In this document: one piece after another, positions 16,892-24,604 of the stretch
How the letters are laid out: each line of letters starts with the position of its first letter
Numbering within the stretch: position 1 is the stretch's first letter
Assembly: GCA_009780065.1 (NCBI GenBank)
Contig: WRAS01000006.1
Coordinates: 1 to 64,000 of the forward strand
Length of the DNA stretch: 64,000 nucleotides
Direction: 5' to 3'
Source: Bacillota bacterium
GTDB taxonomy: Bacteria; Bacillota; Clostridia; Christensenellales; UBA1242
Notes under the pieces: model-generated
The model's input: the letters and a program-made list of their open reading frames with translations, nothing else
Told to the model about the DNA's origin: nothing
The model's database searches: none
Position numbers and translations under genes: made by a program

Positions 16892-17744
16892 TTGTTGCTT
16901 GATTCTCTTTTAATATTTGGGCGTGTGAATCGGCATGAAATTTTGCCAATTTAACTGGGTCTTTCATATCTTCTTCGAATGTTGTTGGATCGGTGTAATA
17001 TGGATTTGGAACGCCGTTTCGTGAGACCTCCCTGCCGTGTGCGTCGCGAACGATTCCGAACTTTGCATCAAGGATCTCGGGTTGGCTGTACATAATTGCC
17101 ATGTCTGCCTCGTGTTCGGCAACCATTTCACCAAAGTTGATACCGGTTTTTAGTTTGGCGATTTCTTCCAGAAGAAATCTTTGGTTATGCTCTGTTGCGA
17201 CATGTTTTGGGTTGTTTACAACGTGTTCGACAATTGGCAATACCATCACAAGTGAATGTTTGTCCTGTTCAAAATCCCCTGCCAGGGTTCCGTCTTGTTT
17301 TAGATATTCCAGACATTCCTGTTTGGTGTGGGTTTTGTTTATCGTTGGTTTTTCGATACGGTCGTAGGCGTCCTTTTTGAAAATAAGACCAACCGAGGTA
17401 TCAAATACATACCCATATGCCTCGATATAGGCATGCTGCGCGGCTATTGGGGAGGGGTCGCCTTCGGTTTTGATACGCAGAGATTCGATGTCTGCATGTA
17501 CCTGGGTACATTCCGCGAATGCAAGGGACAACAAAGTTGATTTATCATAACAAAGGCCATTACACATCTCAGGGATAAAAAGTTGTATAGACAACGGCAT
17601 ACCGCCAAAATGAAAAGGGCGCAGTGCATCAAAGACCTGTTTTGGAAATGGACCGATGTTGCCAGCCTCGACCTCTTTGATGTATTGTTCGTTTATGATA
17701 TCCAATCTTGCAAGTTGGTCTGGCGATAGTTTTTTGTCTTTCAT
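16812..17744 (-). CDS. Unknown protein with a transglutaminase/papain-like triad
   Basis: 310 residues, no signal peptide or membrane helix. The middle holds a pattern resembling the transglutaminase-like cysteine protease core: Cys65 at the start of a helix (NGLCYDKSTLLSLAF), His104 (QHAYIEA) and Asp115 (YVFDTS). This is my reading of motif order, not a database match. The C-terminal half is charged and helical. No Shine-Dalgarno; TACAAT lies 6 nt before the ATG. It sits in a run of lineage-specific genes. Confidence 0.75.
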   Translation of the reverse strand: MKDKKLSPDQLARLDIINEQYIKEVEAGNIGPFPKQVFDALRPFHFGGMPLSIQLFIPEMCNGLCYDKSTLLSLAFAECTQVHADIESLRIKTEGDPSPIAAQHAYIEAYGYVFDTSVGLIFKKDAYDRIEKPTINKTHTKQECLEYLKQDGTLAGDFEQDKHSLVMVLPIVEHVVNNPKHVATEHNQRFLLEEIAKLKTGINFGEMVAEHEADMAIMYSQPEILDAKFGIVRDAHGREVSRNGVPNPYYTDPTTFEEDMKDPVKLAKFHADSHAQILKENQATITNAEAFLEKVERNPGINIYEMADKD

Positions 17745-17773
17745 GATTTTATTGTAACATAAATCAATGAAAA

Positions 17774-17798
17774 GAAAAACTCCCTTTTGGGGAGTTTT
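17774..17798. terminator. Intrinsic terminator
   Basis: AAAACTCCC / GGGAGTTTT stem with flanking A and T runs, just after the stop of the gene ending at 17805. Confidence 0.8.
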
Positions 17799-17804
17799 GT
17801 TAAA

Positions 17805-18197
17805 TTAGTCTGCCATTTCTGGGTCGACGATTTCGGCGTGTTTATGAAAGAATTCTTGCTCCTCTTTATCTGTTAAATTTAACCAAAGTTTTGCAGCAAG
17901 GTCGCCAGCATAATCAAGCGCATCATCAGCCTTTTTTAATGTTTCGACGTGCGCACCCGCATAATGTTTTGATTTTTTCAATGATTTATTCCAACCATCA
18001 ATATCTGTTGGAACCAAGTCTACCTCGTTATGAATCATAGAAGTTGGAGAATAATATAATCGTTCCCAAGCGTCACCAGATGTCACCTCGTAACGACTGG
18101 CGCTGTCCATTGTATATTTGTATTCTTTTAATTTATTATCCAAAGAATGATTGGCAAAAAAGTTTTGCATACCTATGTTTGGTTTTGTGTATTTCAT
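17805..18197 (-). CDS. Unknown charged protein, tandem paralogue 2
   Basis: 130 residues, soluble, mostly helical. It shares a pattern with its upstream neighbour at 18212: AWE-x-LY, a S-x-IH-x segment, H-x-E-x-LK, an AG-x-L-x3-LWL-x-L-x-D segment and a C-terminal D/N. This marks an old tandem duplication. An AAAGGA site precedes the ATG. Function unknown. Confidence 0.75.
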   Translation of the reverse strand: MKYTKPNIGMQNFFANHSLDNKLKEYKYTMDSASRYEVTSGDAWERLYYSPTSMIHNEVDLVPTDIDGWNKSLKKSKHYAGAHVETLKKADDALDYAGDLAAKLWLNLTDKEEQEFFHKHAEIVDPEMAD

Positions 18198-18211
18198 ATT
18201 TTATCCTTTGA

Positions 18212-18559
18212 CTAATTTGCCATTTCTGTGGTTTTTGGGAAGTATCTTTGTTCTTGGGCATCATCTTCCAAAGAAAGCCATAGTTGAGAATCAAGTCTAC
18301 CTGCCTGTTCATGTGCGGATTCACCTTGTTTTAATGATTCCATGTGGACACTAGCGTTTAATTTTGATCTTAGTCTTAGATTATCTTTCTCTCCATCATC
18401 TGATTCATGAATTGTTGAAGTTTCCATATTGTACAATTCTTCCCAAGCGTTCTTTGCTGCATTTCCGAAGAATTCTGCTTGTTTGTCGCTTTGTTCGACA
18501 AGACTTCTTGCTTTGTTGCCGTTGATTTCCATTAACATTTGATCCAAATTTAATGCCAT
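18212..18559 (-). CDS. Unknown charged protein, tandem paralogue 1
   Basis: 115 residues from the ATG at 18559, chosen because AAAGGAG lies 8 nt upstream; the longer form starting at 18586 would begin inside the promoter. Paralogue of the gene at 17805 (shared AWEELY, TIH, HMESLK, QLWLSLED positions). Soluble, acidic, probably two or three helices. Preceded by a strong promoter with an unusual inverted repeat. Function unknown. Confidence 0.75.
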   Translation of the reverse strand: MALNLDQMLMEINGNKARSLVEQSDKQAEFFGNAAKNAWEELYNMETSTIHESDDGEKDNLRLRSKLNASVHMESLKQGESAHEQAGRLDSQLWLSLEDDAQEQRYFPKTTEMAN

Positions 18560-18588
18560 ATGTAAAAACTCCTTTTTGCTAATCAAAC

Positions 18589-18618
18589 ATTATACCCAAA
18601 AGGAGTTATTAAAGTCAA
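18589..18618 (-). promoter_or_regulatory. Strong promoter with an inverted repeat reaching the ribosome binding site
   Basis: TTGACT (18613-18618), 18 nt, TATAAT (18589-18594). The spacer contains AACTCCTTTT, and its exact complement AAAAGGAGTT recurs as the ribosome binding site of the downstream gene. Confidence 0.75.
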
Positions 18619-18625
18619 TAGACAT

Positions 18626-19345
18626 TTAATTGTCTATTTTTTTGATTTCGCGCCTTAGGCGGGCGATGATTTTCTTTTCAAGGCGGCTGATGTATGATTG
18701 GCTGATGCTTAACATTTCGGCGACCTCTTTTTGGGTGCGTTCCTCACCCCCTGTTAGACCGAATCGCAATTGCATGATTTCCTGTTCACGGATGCCCAGT
18801 TTATTTATTGCAAGCCATAGCAGGTTCTTTTCCACGCCCATTTCAAGTTCATCTGGCACGGCGTCTGGTTGAACCGCAACCACGTCACCCAAATGAATTT
18901 CTGTGCCGTCACCGTCGGTATTAATTGGTTCGTCGATGGAAACGTCGCCGCGGTTTTTCATGACCTTTCGCAAATGCATAAGGATTTCGTTTTCGATACA
19001 GCGACTGGAATACGTTGCCAATTTAATGTTACGGTCATATTGGAATGAGTTAACCGCTTTTATAAGACCGATGGAGCCGACGCTGATAAGGTCTTCGATA
19101 TCCAAGCCTGTATTTTCAAATTTCTTTGCGATATAGACCACGAGACGCAGATTGTGCTCGATAAGTTTTTGTTTTGTTTCCGGTTTACCTAAATGAAGTT
19201 CAGATAACAGGAGTTCCTCTTGGTCCTTTGGTAGGGGGCGTTGGAGGGCTTCGGTCCCGTTGATAAAATAGACAAAATCATCATCCCAAAGATTTGCGTT
19301 TGTGATTCGGTTAAACAGGTTGATTGCCTTTTGAATTAGTTTCAT
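18626..19345 (-). CDS. sigE: Sporulation sigma factor SigE
   Basis: 239 residues. The N-terminus has the hydrophobic/basic pro-segment followed by the [18 protein letters not shown] start typical of pro-SigE. Sigma region 2 is seen as [16 protein letters not shown] and [14 protein letters not shown]; region 4 as the C-terminal [22 protein letters not shown]. SigE directs early mother-cell transcription and is activated by removal of the pro-segment by SpoIIGA, whose gene lies immediately upstream. An AAAGGAG site precedes the ATG. Confidence 0.95.
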   Translation of the reverse strand: MKLIQKAINLFNRITNANLWDDDFVYFINGTEALQRPLPKDQEELLLSELHLGKPETKQKLIEHNLRLVVYIAKKFENTGLDIEDLISVGSIGLIKAVNSFQYDRNIKLATYSSRCIENEILMHLRKVMKNRGDVSIDEPINTDGDGTEIHLGDVVAVQPDAVPDELEMGVEKNLLWLAINKLGIREQEIMQLRFGLTGGEERTQKEVAEMLSISQSYISRLEKKIIARLRREIKKIDN

Positions 19346-19368
19346 GCTGTGTCTCCTTTTATGCCATT

Positions 19369-20211
19369 TTATGCCATTTTGGCGTTCAGCAGGGCGTCGT
19401 AGCGAACGGCATCTTTGAACCCCTTCATGCTGAGCCCTAGGCGTACGTTTTCGTGCGTTTTGCCACCTGTTATTTCCAACTTTTGTGTTGCGAAGGTAAA
19501 CATGTTGGCTTGGCCCGCTACGGTTGAAAATTGGATGTAGCGGCCGTCTTCGATGTCGCTGTCGCCCAGTTTATTTAGAACTATGCGATCTGGAGATATA
19601 TCAGGGAACATTTTCAAAAACAGCGAGAGACTTATAACAACCACTGGTGCACCATTTTCGGGGTCAGTTAGGCGGTTACCTGTGTCTAGGTAAGAGGTTA
19701 TTTTATAACGTTCCCCCCTGTGGTGAATTATGATGTCGCGGAGATTATTGGAAAGGCTGTGGCGGATATTCAGGAACTTGACAAGCAAACGCATAAGAAA
19801 GTAAAAACCGATAACCACCCCGATAAGCAGACCCATTGGAATGGATGTGTTATAGGTGAAGAATTGTAGCCCGCCCGCGGTGTCTGTGAACATAAACAGA
19901 ATTCCGTAGATTGCGCCACCCAGAGCGAATGTGTAAGTTAGAAAAAGAATGTAGGTTAAGACAAAGCGGCGAATGGATTTTGATTGAACGATGTATATCA
20001 TCGAGGCGCCTATGAACAGGCGGATAAGAACGGCAAAAATTCCAGTAAAGGTTAGAAGTGGTATAACAAGAGCAAAAGCGGTGCCAAGGGTTGCGCTGGC
20101 AATTATGCGCCATTTCGGCGGATGTTCTTTGATTGTTTTGAAAACGAAATACAAAAGCATGGTGTTGATAACCATGTTGTCTATGATTGCGTTTTCAATA
20201 TAGATGGTGAT
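19369..20211 (-). CDS. spoIIGA: Sigma-E processing peptidase SpoIIGA, apparent ATC start
   Basis: 280 residues if translated from the ATC at 20211. Five membrane helices precede a cytoplasmic aspartic protease domain with the catalytic motif SYLDTGNRL. It cleaves the pro-segment of SigE. The first in-frame ATG (20175) would cut away half of the first helix and has no ribosome binding site. Reading 12 codons further upstream gives (M)[11 protein letters not shown], matching the family N-terminus (B. subtilis MKIYLDVIWLLN), and places AGGAGG exactly 9 nt before an ATC codon. No ATG, GTG or TTG is available in between. Confidence 0.88.
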   Translation of the reverse strand: MTIYIENAIIDNMVINTMLLYFVFKTIKEHPPKWRIIASATLGTAFALVIPLLTFTGIFAVLIRLFIGASMIYIVQSKSIRRFVLTYILFLTYTFALGGAIYGILFMFTDTAGGLQFFTYNTSIPMGLLIGVVIGFYFLMRLLVKFLNIRHSLSNNLRDIIIHHRGERYKITSYLDTGNRLTDPENGAPVVVISLSLFLKMFPDISPDRIVLNKLGDSDIEDGRYIQFSTVAGQANMFTFATQKLEITGGKTHENVRLGLSMKGFKDAVRYDALLNAKMA

Positions 20212-20386
20212 GGTGGATGCCCTCCTGCGCTGTTACATATTTACTTGGTCTTGTGAAACATGTATATGCGTGGGATTATGATAGTAGAACGCAGGGTAAA
20301 AATTTTTTTGAATAAATAGGGTTTTTGTCTTTTTTTAGCGCAACGAATTCATTTGCCTTTTTCGACAAAATGTGGGATTTTAAGGT

Positions 20387-20815
20387 ATGGGATTTTGGAG
20401 ATTTATATCAAAAGGTGTTAAGGTTGAAAAGAAAGAGAAAAAAGGCGGAACGGTTACCTTGGAGCCGCCTGTGGATTATATGAGTGAGCAACCAACACCA
20501 TTGTTCAAAGAACAACAGTTAGATAATTCGCACGTGTTTAATGATCAAAGCCAGTATTTAAATGGACAAGTATTGGGGAATAGAAATGTGTTGGTAATTG
20601 CGCCAAGCACAAACCAAGATGTCACAAACATCGTCCAGAATTTACAAAACGGCGAGGCATGTGTGATTAATTTAGAAAATATACCGCTAGTAGACGCGCA
20701 ACGTCGTTTAGATTTTTTAAGCGGTGTTATATGTGCCATGAGTGGCAGTATCCGTGCATTAGATAAACACAAGTATATTTTAACCCCACAGGGGTTGGGT
20801 GTAAGGAATCGGTAG
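20387..20815 (+). CDS. sepF: Cell division protein SepF
   Basis: 142 residues. A membrane-binding N-terminal amphipathic helix (MGFWRFISKGVK) and a linker are followed by the SepF domain with VLVIAPSTNQDVTNIVQ and VINLENIPLVDAQRRLDFLSG, the conserved dimer core. SepF tethers FtsZ to the membrane and shapes the septum; FtsZ here ends with the IPPYLRR tail it binds. No Shine-Dalgarno of full strength; an extended -10 (TGGGATTTT) with TTGCCT 17 nt upstream ends 5 nt before the ATG. Divergent from spoIIGA. Confidence 0.93.
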   Translation: MGFWRFISKGVKVEKKEKKGGTVTLEPPVDYMSEQPTPLFKEQQLDNSHVFNDQSQYLNGQVLGNRNVLVIAPSTNQDVTNIVQNLQNGEACVINLENIPLVDAQRRLDFLSGVICAMSGSIRALDKHKYILTPQGLGVRNR

Positions 20816-20840
20816 ATTCTAAATATAATTTGGGATTTTA

Positions 20841-21419
20841 TTAGTCCTGTTGCATTTCTTCGTTACTTTTTAATCCAGAAACTGGTGTCGTTTTGTTCTG
20901 TTCGGCAAGATAACGCGCTTTGCTGTGTCTATTTATTTTATTTCGTTCTCTTTTGTAGGCTGCGTATTGTTCTTTTTTTCTTGGGTCATTTTTCAAAGCA
21001 GAGAATTCACCTCTTGTTACAACTTGCATTTGTAGTGCTCCACTTAGTTTTTGCATCACGGCTTCTGCACAATTTAGGCCAAATATTCTATTGAACTTTG
21101 TATATTTTAAAAATGCCTCGTTGGTGTCGGTGACCATTTCGTCGACGTTTGCTTTAATTTCATCGTCGGTTGGTTCGCTATAATTGTATGCATCCATACG
21201 TTTGTTGCCGTCAAGACCGATTGTTGCATTCATTGATGAATCATTTGCATCTTCTGTGATTTTGTCTATGAGATCAGATTTCATTTGTGCGATGTCATTT
21301 GGAGAAATGGGAGCAGCGATAGTTTTTCCCTTTGAATCTGGTCTGTGTAATGGTTGCTCCGCGTTGGCTTTTATTCGGGCCTCGAACTCGATCATTTGTG
21401 TTGATTTCTTTTTTCCCAT
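20841..21419 (-). CDS. Unknown charged cytoplasmic protein
   Basis: 192 residues, no membrane helix. Lys/Glu/Asn-rich, predicted helical, with a C-terminal basic region (KRERNKINRHSKARYLAEQNK) that could bind nucleic acid. No family recognised. No Shine-Dalgarno; TTGAAA-17 nt-TAAACT ends 5 nt before the ATG, so a leaderless message is likely. Divergent from obgE. Confidence 0.72.
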   Translation of the reverse strand: MGKKKSTQMIEFEARIKANAEQPLHRPDSKGKTIAAPISPNDIAQMKSDLIDKITEDANDSSMNATIGLDGNKRMDAYNYSEPTDDEIKANVDEMVTDTNEAFLKYTKFNRIFGLNCAEAVMQKLSGALQMQVVTRGEFSALKNDPRKKEQYAAYKRERNKINRHSKARYLAEQNKTTPVSGLKSNEEMQQD

Positions 21420-21424
21420 TTGAC

Positions 21425-21453
21425 AGTTTACAATATTCTGGTTTGGATTTCAA
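21425..21453 (-). promoter_or_regulatory. Leaderless-type promoter of the gene at 20841
   Basis: TTGAAA (21448-21453), 17 nt, TAAACT (21425-21430), then 5 nt to the ATG at 21419. Confidence 0.6.
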
Positions 21454-21476
21454 TAGGCTTTGTGATAATATGAATT

Positions 21477-22739
21477 ATGTTTTTAGATAAAGTAGTAATT
21501 TCGATTAAGGCTGGCAATGGCGGGAATGGTCATGTGTCGTTTTATCGTGACAAGTTGACCATGACGGGTGGTCCGGATGGTGGAAATGGTGGGCGTGGCG
21601 GAAATGTTGTCTTTGTGGGTACCACGCGCGAAGATAATTTGATAAACTTTCGTTATCAGAAAAAGTTTTTAGCGCCAGATGGAGTCAATGGTGGCAAGCG
21701 AAACCAAGCAGGTGCAAATGGTGAGAATTTGGTTATTCAGGTGCCACTTGGAACCAAAATTTACAAGAACAATAATGAAAAAGATTTACTTGCAGACATT
21801 CTTGTCGATGGGCAAGAGTATGTCGCGTTGCGAGGCGGTTCTGGTGGGCGTGGGAATGCATTTTATGCGACCGCCAAGAAACAAACGCCGAATTTTTCTC
21901 AGACAGGCATAATCACAAAAGAATACAGTGTGCTGTTAGAACTAGATACCATTGCAGATATTGGTTTGGTTGGATTTCCTAATGTTGGTAAAAGTACGTT
22001 GTTGTCCGTAATTTCGAATGCAAATCCGAAGATTGGAAATTATCACTTTACTACTCTGTTTCCGAATGTTGGGGTTGTAAATATGTTCGGCAAGAATGTG
22101 GTGGTTGCAGACATTCCAGGAATAATCGAGGGTGCCAGCGAGGGTGTTGGGCTGGGGTTGGATTTTTTGCGCCATGTGTCCAGAACCCGTCTGTTGATTC
22201 ATGTGGTGGATATCAGTGAAAGCGAGGGGCGCGAGGCGGTTTCGGACTTTGAAACCATTAATAAAGAACTTTTATCATATTCACAGGATTTAGCAAATTT
22301 GCCGCAGATAATTGCATTGAACAAAGTTGACCAGGCAAAGGCGGATGTAATCAAAGCCTTTAGAAAGAAGTATGGCAAGAAATATCCAATTTTCGAGTTA
22401 AGTGCAGTAATAAATCTTGGTGTGGAAGAATTGATGAAAGAGGTGGTTTCCGCGGCATCAAAATTACCAAAGAAAGAGATTATTTTTGCAACCGCGACAT
22501 TGGAAGATTTTGTGGACAGGAGTGAATTCGTTGTGGAAAATATCGAAGGTGAATTTTGGGTCAGCGGCGGTCTGGTGGACAATTTGATACGCGGGGTTGT
22601 GTTAACAGATACAGAGAGTTTTGCGTATTTCCAAAGACGATTGGTTGATAGTGGAATTATGCAAGAATTAAAAAAGCAAGGAATGGTTGAGGGCAATGTT
22701 GTGCATATAGGAGAAGTTGAGTTTGAATATCTGGAGTGA
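21477..22739 (+). CDS. obgE: GTPase Obg
   Basis: 420 residues. The Obg domain with its glycine-rich spokes (GGPDGGNGGRGGN, LRGGSGGRGNA) is followed by the G domain (P-loop GFPNVGKSTLL, DIPG, NKVD) and a C-terminal OCT domain (residues about 340-420). Obg acts in 50S subunit maturation and stress control, and in Bacillus also supports sporulation start. No Shine-Dalgarno; an extended -10 TGTGATAAT lies 7 nt before the ATG. Confidence 0.96.
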   Translation: MFLDKVVISIKAGNGGNGHVSFYRDKLTMTGGPDGGNGGRGGNVVFVGTTREDNLINFRYQKKFLAPDGVNGGKRNQAGANGENLVIQVPLGTKIYKNNNEKDLLADILVDGQEYVALRGGSGGRGNAFYATAKKQTPNFSQTGIITKEYSVLLELDTIADIGLVGFPNVGKSTLLSVISNANPKIGNYHFTTLFPNVGVVNMFGKNVVVADIPGIIEGASEGVGLGLDFLRHVSRTRLLIHVVDISESEGREAVSDFETINKELLSYSQDLANLPQIIALNKVDQAKADVIKAFRKKYGKKYPIFELSAVINLGVEELMKEVVSAASKLPKKEIIFATATLEDFVDRSEFVVENIEGEFWVSGGLVDNLIRGVVLTDTESFAYFQRRLVDSGIMQELKKQGMVEGNVVHIGEVEFEYLE

Positions 22740-22741
22740 TA

Positions 22742-23368
22742 TTATCTATTATAATTGCAATGGTGTTTAATTTCGCAGGTTTGGCATTGTGGATTTTGTG
22801 ATTTGCAGTGGTAACGTCCAAAGAGCACAAGTTGTAGGTGGTATCGCGCCCAGTTGTTTTGGTCAAGAATTTTGGCAAGGTCGCGCTCTATCCCGCGTGG
22901 ATTTTTGGATGTTGAAAAGCCAAGACGATTAGCGACACGTTGAACGTGTGTGTCTACGGGGATCGCGGGTTGCTTTAGGTATTCGCATATAAAAACCGAG
23001 GCCGTTTTTCGACCAACGCCAGGCAGTTTTTCCAAGTCGGCAAGGGTATTTGGGATTTCACCGTTGTGATTTTGTATGACCAGTTGTGCCATGGATTTTA
23101 TGTTTTTTGCTTTGTTCTTATAAAAGCCGGTTGAGTAAATATCTTGTTCAAGTTCGGCCAAGTTAGCATTTGCAAAGTCATTTAGTGTTTTGTATTTTTT
23201 AAAAAGTTTTCCGGTTACGATGTTTACGCGTTTATCTGTGCATTGAGCGGATAGGATAATTGCAATTAGAAGTTCGTGTGGGTGGGTATAGTTAAGTTCG
23301 CTGGCTGGATTTTTTCCGAATAATTCTGTCATGTATTCAAATATTTCGTTAATTTTATCGCTTTGCAT
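22742..23368 (-). CDS. nth: Endonuclease III (base-excision DNA glycosylase)
   Basis: 208 residues from the ATG at 23368. Helix-hairpin-helix LEKLPGVGRKTASVF with the catalytic Lys120-type region, the catalytic Asp in PVDTHVQRVANRLG, and a C-terminal 4Fe-4S site with spacing C-x6-C-x2-C-x5-C. It removes oxidised pyrimidines. The start is set by TACAAT 6 nt upstream; the ATG at 23386 lies upstream of the likely start of transcription. It converges on obgE with 2 nt between the stops. Confidence 0.95.
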   Translation of the reverse strand: MQSDKINEIFEYMTELFGKNPASELNYTHPHELLIAIILSAQCTDKRVNIVTGKLFKKYKTLNDFANANLAELEQDIYSTGFYKNKAKNIKSMAQLVIQNHNGEIPNTLADLEKLPGVGRKTASVFICEYLKQPAIPVDTHVQRVANRLGFSTSKNPRGIERDLAKILDQNNWARYHLQLVLFGRYHCKSQNPQCQTCEIKHHCNYNR

Positions 23369-23413
23369 AAATTTATTGTACCACAATCGGTTGTTGCTAG
23401 CATATATCTTTGT

Positions 23414-23695
23414 ATGGATTTAAAATCTTTTTCACAGGTTGAACCAAGCAAGGATGAAGAAATTTTGAAAGATGAAGTCAAACCGGTAGACGAAAAACAT
23501 GTTCGCGATACAATATCGCATTATTCAAAAATGAGTAACGACCAATTAATGGGAGAATTAATAAAGCAAGTCGGAATTCAAAAAGACAAGGGTAATGCAT
23601 CCAATATGCGTGATGTGATTCAGAAGATTATACCGGTTTTGAACGATGAGCAAAGGAAGAGATTGGAAGATATAGTAAAGATGCTGGATATTTGA
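23414..23695 (+). CDS. Unknown small helical protein
   Basis: 93 residues from the ATG at 23414 (an earlier ATG at 23363 is inside nth). The C-terminal half, beginning MSNDQLMGELIKQVGIQKD, looks like a short helical bundle ending in RLEDIVKMLDI, a pattern seen in small uncharacterised Clostridia proteins. No Shine-Dalgarno; TTGTAC-16 nt-TAGCAT lies 10 nt upstream. Followed 5 nt later by another unknown gene, so the two form an operon. Confidence 0.7.
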   Translation: MDLKSFSQVEPSKDEEILKDEVKPVDEKHVRDTISHYSKMSNDQLMGELIKQVGIQKDKGNASNMRDVIQKIIPVLNDEQRKRLEDIVKMLDI

Positions 23696-23700
23696 ATTTG

Positions 23701-24237
23701 ATGGAAAATTTTGATATAGAAGAAAAAAAGATTGATTTTGAAACTTGGGTCGAGCCTGAGGAAATGTTGAATGCAAAATTCGAGGAAGATAATTTTGAGG
23801 AAAATATTGTTCGAGAAAAAAAAGTTATCGAGAGCAAAGAAAAAAAAACCGCATGTTCGTGTGGTAAGAAAAAAGAAGTGATACAAAAGGTTGATGATAG
23901 TAGTGAACACGAGCCGATTCAGGAGGTCAAGAAAGCATCTACCCCGCCTGTTGTTATAACACCAGAAAAGAAAAAAGAAAATTTTAATACAGACAAAAAA
24001 GATAGCGGTTTGGATTTAACAGCGTTATTACCGCTGTTAGGTGGACTTGGAAGTGGTGATAACAAATCAATGATGGAAATGTTATTGCCGCTATTGCAAA
24101 AGGATTCAAAAAAAAGTGGCGCGGATATTGCCACGTTGTTACCGTTGCTTGCGAATAGCGGGATATTTTCAGGAGGCAAGCAAAGTACGCCGTCAAATAA
24201 GGTTATAAATTTGGAGGAATATAAGCAACCTGATTAA
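23701..24237 (+). CDS. Unknown acidic protein with LLPLL repeats
   Basis: 178 residues. An acidic N-terminal region is followed by a Lys-rich linker with a CSCGKK cluster and by three similar segments (LTALLPLLGGLGSG, MEMLLPLLQKDS, IATLLPLLANSGIF), a short leucine repeat that probably forms paired helices. No ribosome binding site is visible; the stop of the previous gene overlaps a TTG 9 nt upstream (TTGA), so translation may be coupled. Its stop overlaps the convergent gene by 4 nt. Confidence 0.7.
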   Translation: MENFDIEEKKIDFETWVEPEEMLNAKFEEDNFEENIVREKKVIESKEKKTACSCGKKKEVIQKVDDSSEHEPIQEVKKASTPPVVITPEKKKENFNTDKKDSGLDLTALLPLLGGLGSGDNKSMMEMLLPLLQKDSKKSGADIATLLPLLANSGIFSGGKQSTPSNKVINLEEYKQPD

Positions 24238-24566
24238 TCTTTGTGTTTGAACATCAGGACATGGAAAATAAATGCATCACAGAATTTTTTAAGATCGAGG
24301 CCAGTTGCGTTCTTGATTTTGTCAAGACGATATATAAGAGTGTTGCGGTGCATGTAAAGTTGTTTAGATGCGGCATTGATGTTTAGATTGTTGTGCAAAA
24401 ATACGTGGACAGTGTTGCGATCCTCGGGGTCGTTGAGGATTTTTTTGATTGCATCGTTTTCGATGTTATTAAAACTGGTAACATAGACCTCGCGCGGGAT
24501 TTTTGAAAAAAAGTCATCAAGGCGACAGTATTTTTCATTGTGCTTTATTGTGCATTTTGAACTCAT
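24234..24566 (-). CDS. PucR/CdaR-type HTH protein
   Basis: 110 residues. The C-terminal half is the PucR-type helix-turn-helix: LNINAASKQLYMHRNTLIYR followed by LDKIKNATGLDL, as in purine-catabolism and sugar-diacid regulators. The large sensory domain usual in that family is missing, so this is a stand-alone DNA-binding unit; its ligand and targets are unknown. No Shine-Dalgarno; TTTACA-18 nt-TATAAT ends 6 nt before the ATG. Confidence 0.82.
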   Translation of the reverse strand: MSSKCTIKHNEKYCRLDDFFSKIPREVYVTSFNNIENDAIKKILNDPEDRNTVHVFLHNNLNINAASKQLYMHRNTLIYRLDKIKNATGLDLKKFCDAFIFHVLMFKHKD

Positions 24567-24572
24567 GACATG

Positions 24573-24602
24573 ATTATATCAGAGGAACGCAAATTTTGTA
24601 AA
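24573..24602 (-). promoter_or_regulatory. Leaderless-type promoter of the PucR-type gene
   Basis: TTTACA (24597-24602), 18 nt, TATAAT (24573-24578), 6 nt to the ATG at 24566. The -35 box abuts the end of the asparaginase gene. Confidence 0.65.
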
Positions 24603-24604
24603 TG

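Noticed and set aside
19359..19385. Direct repeat AATGGCATAA twice at the spoIIGA 3' end
   Set aside because: Two short copies only, covering the stop codon; likely a slip duplication with no functional signal.
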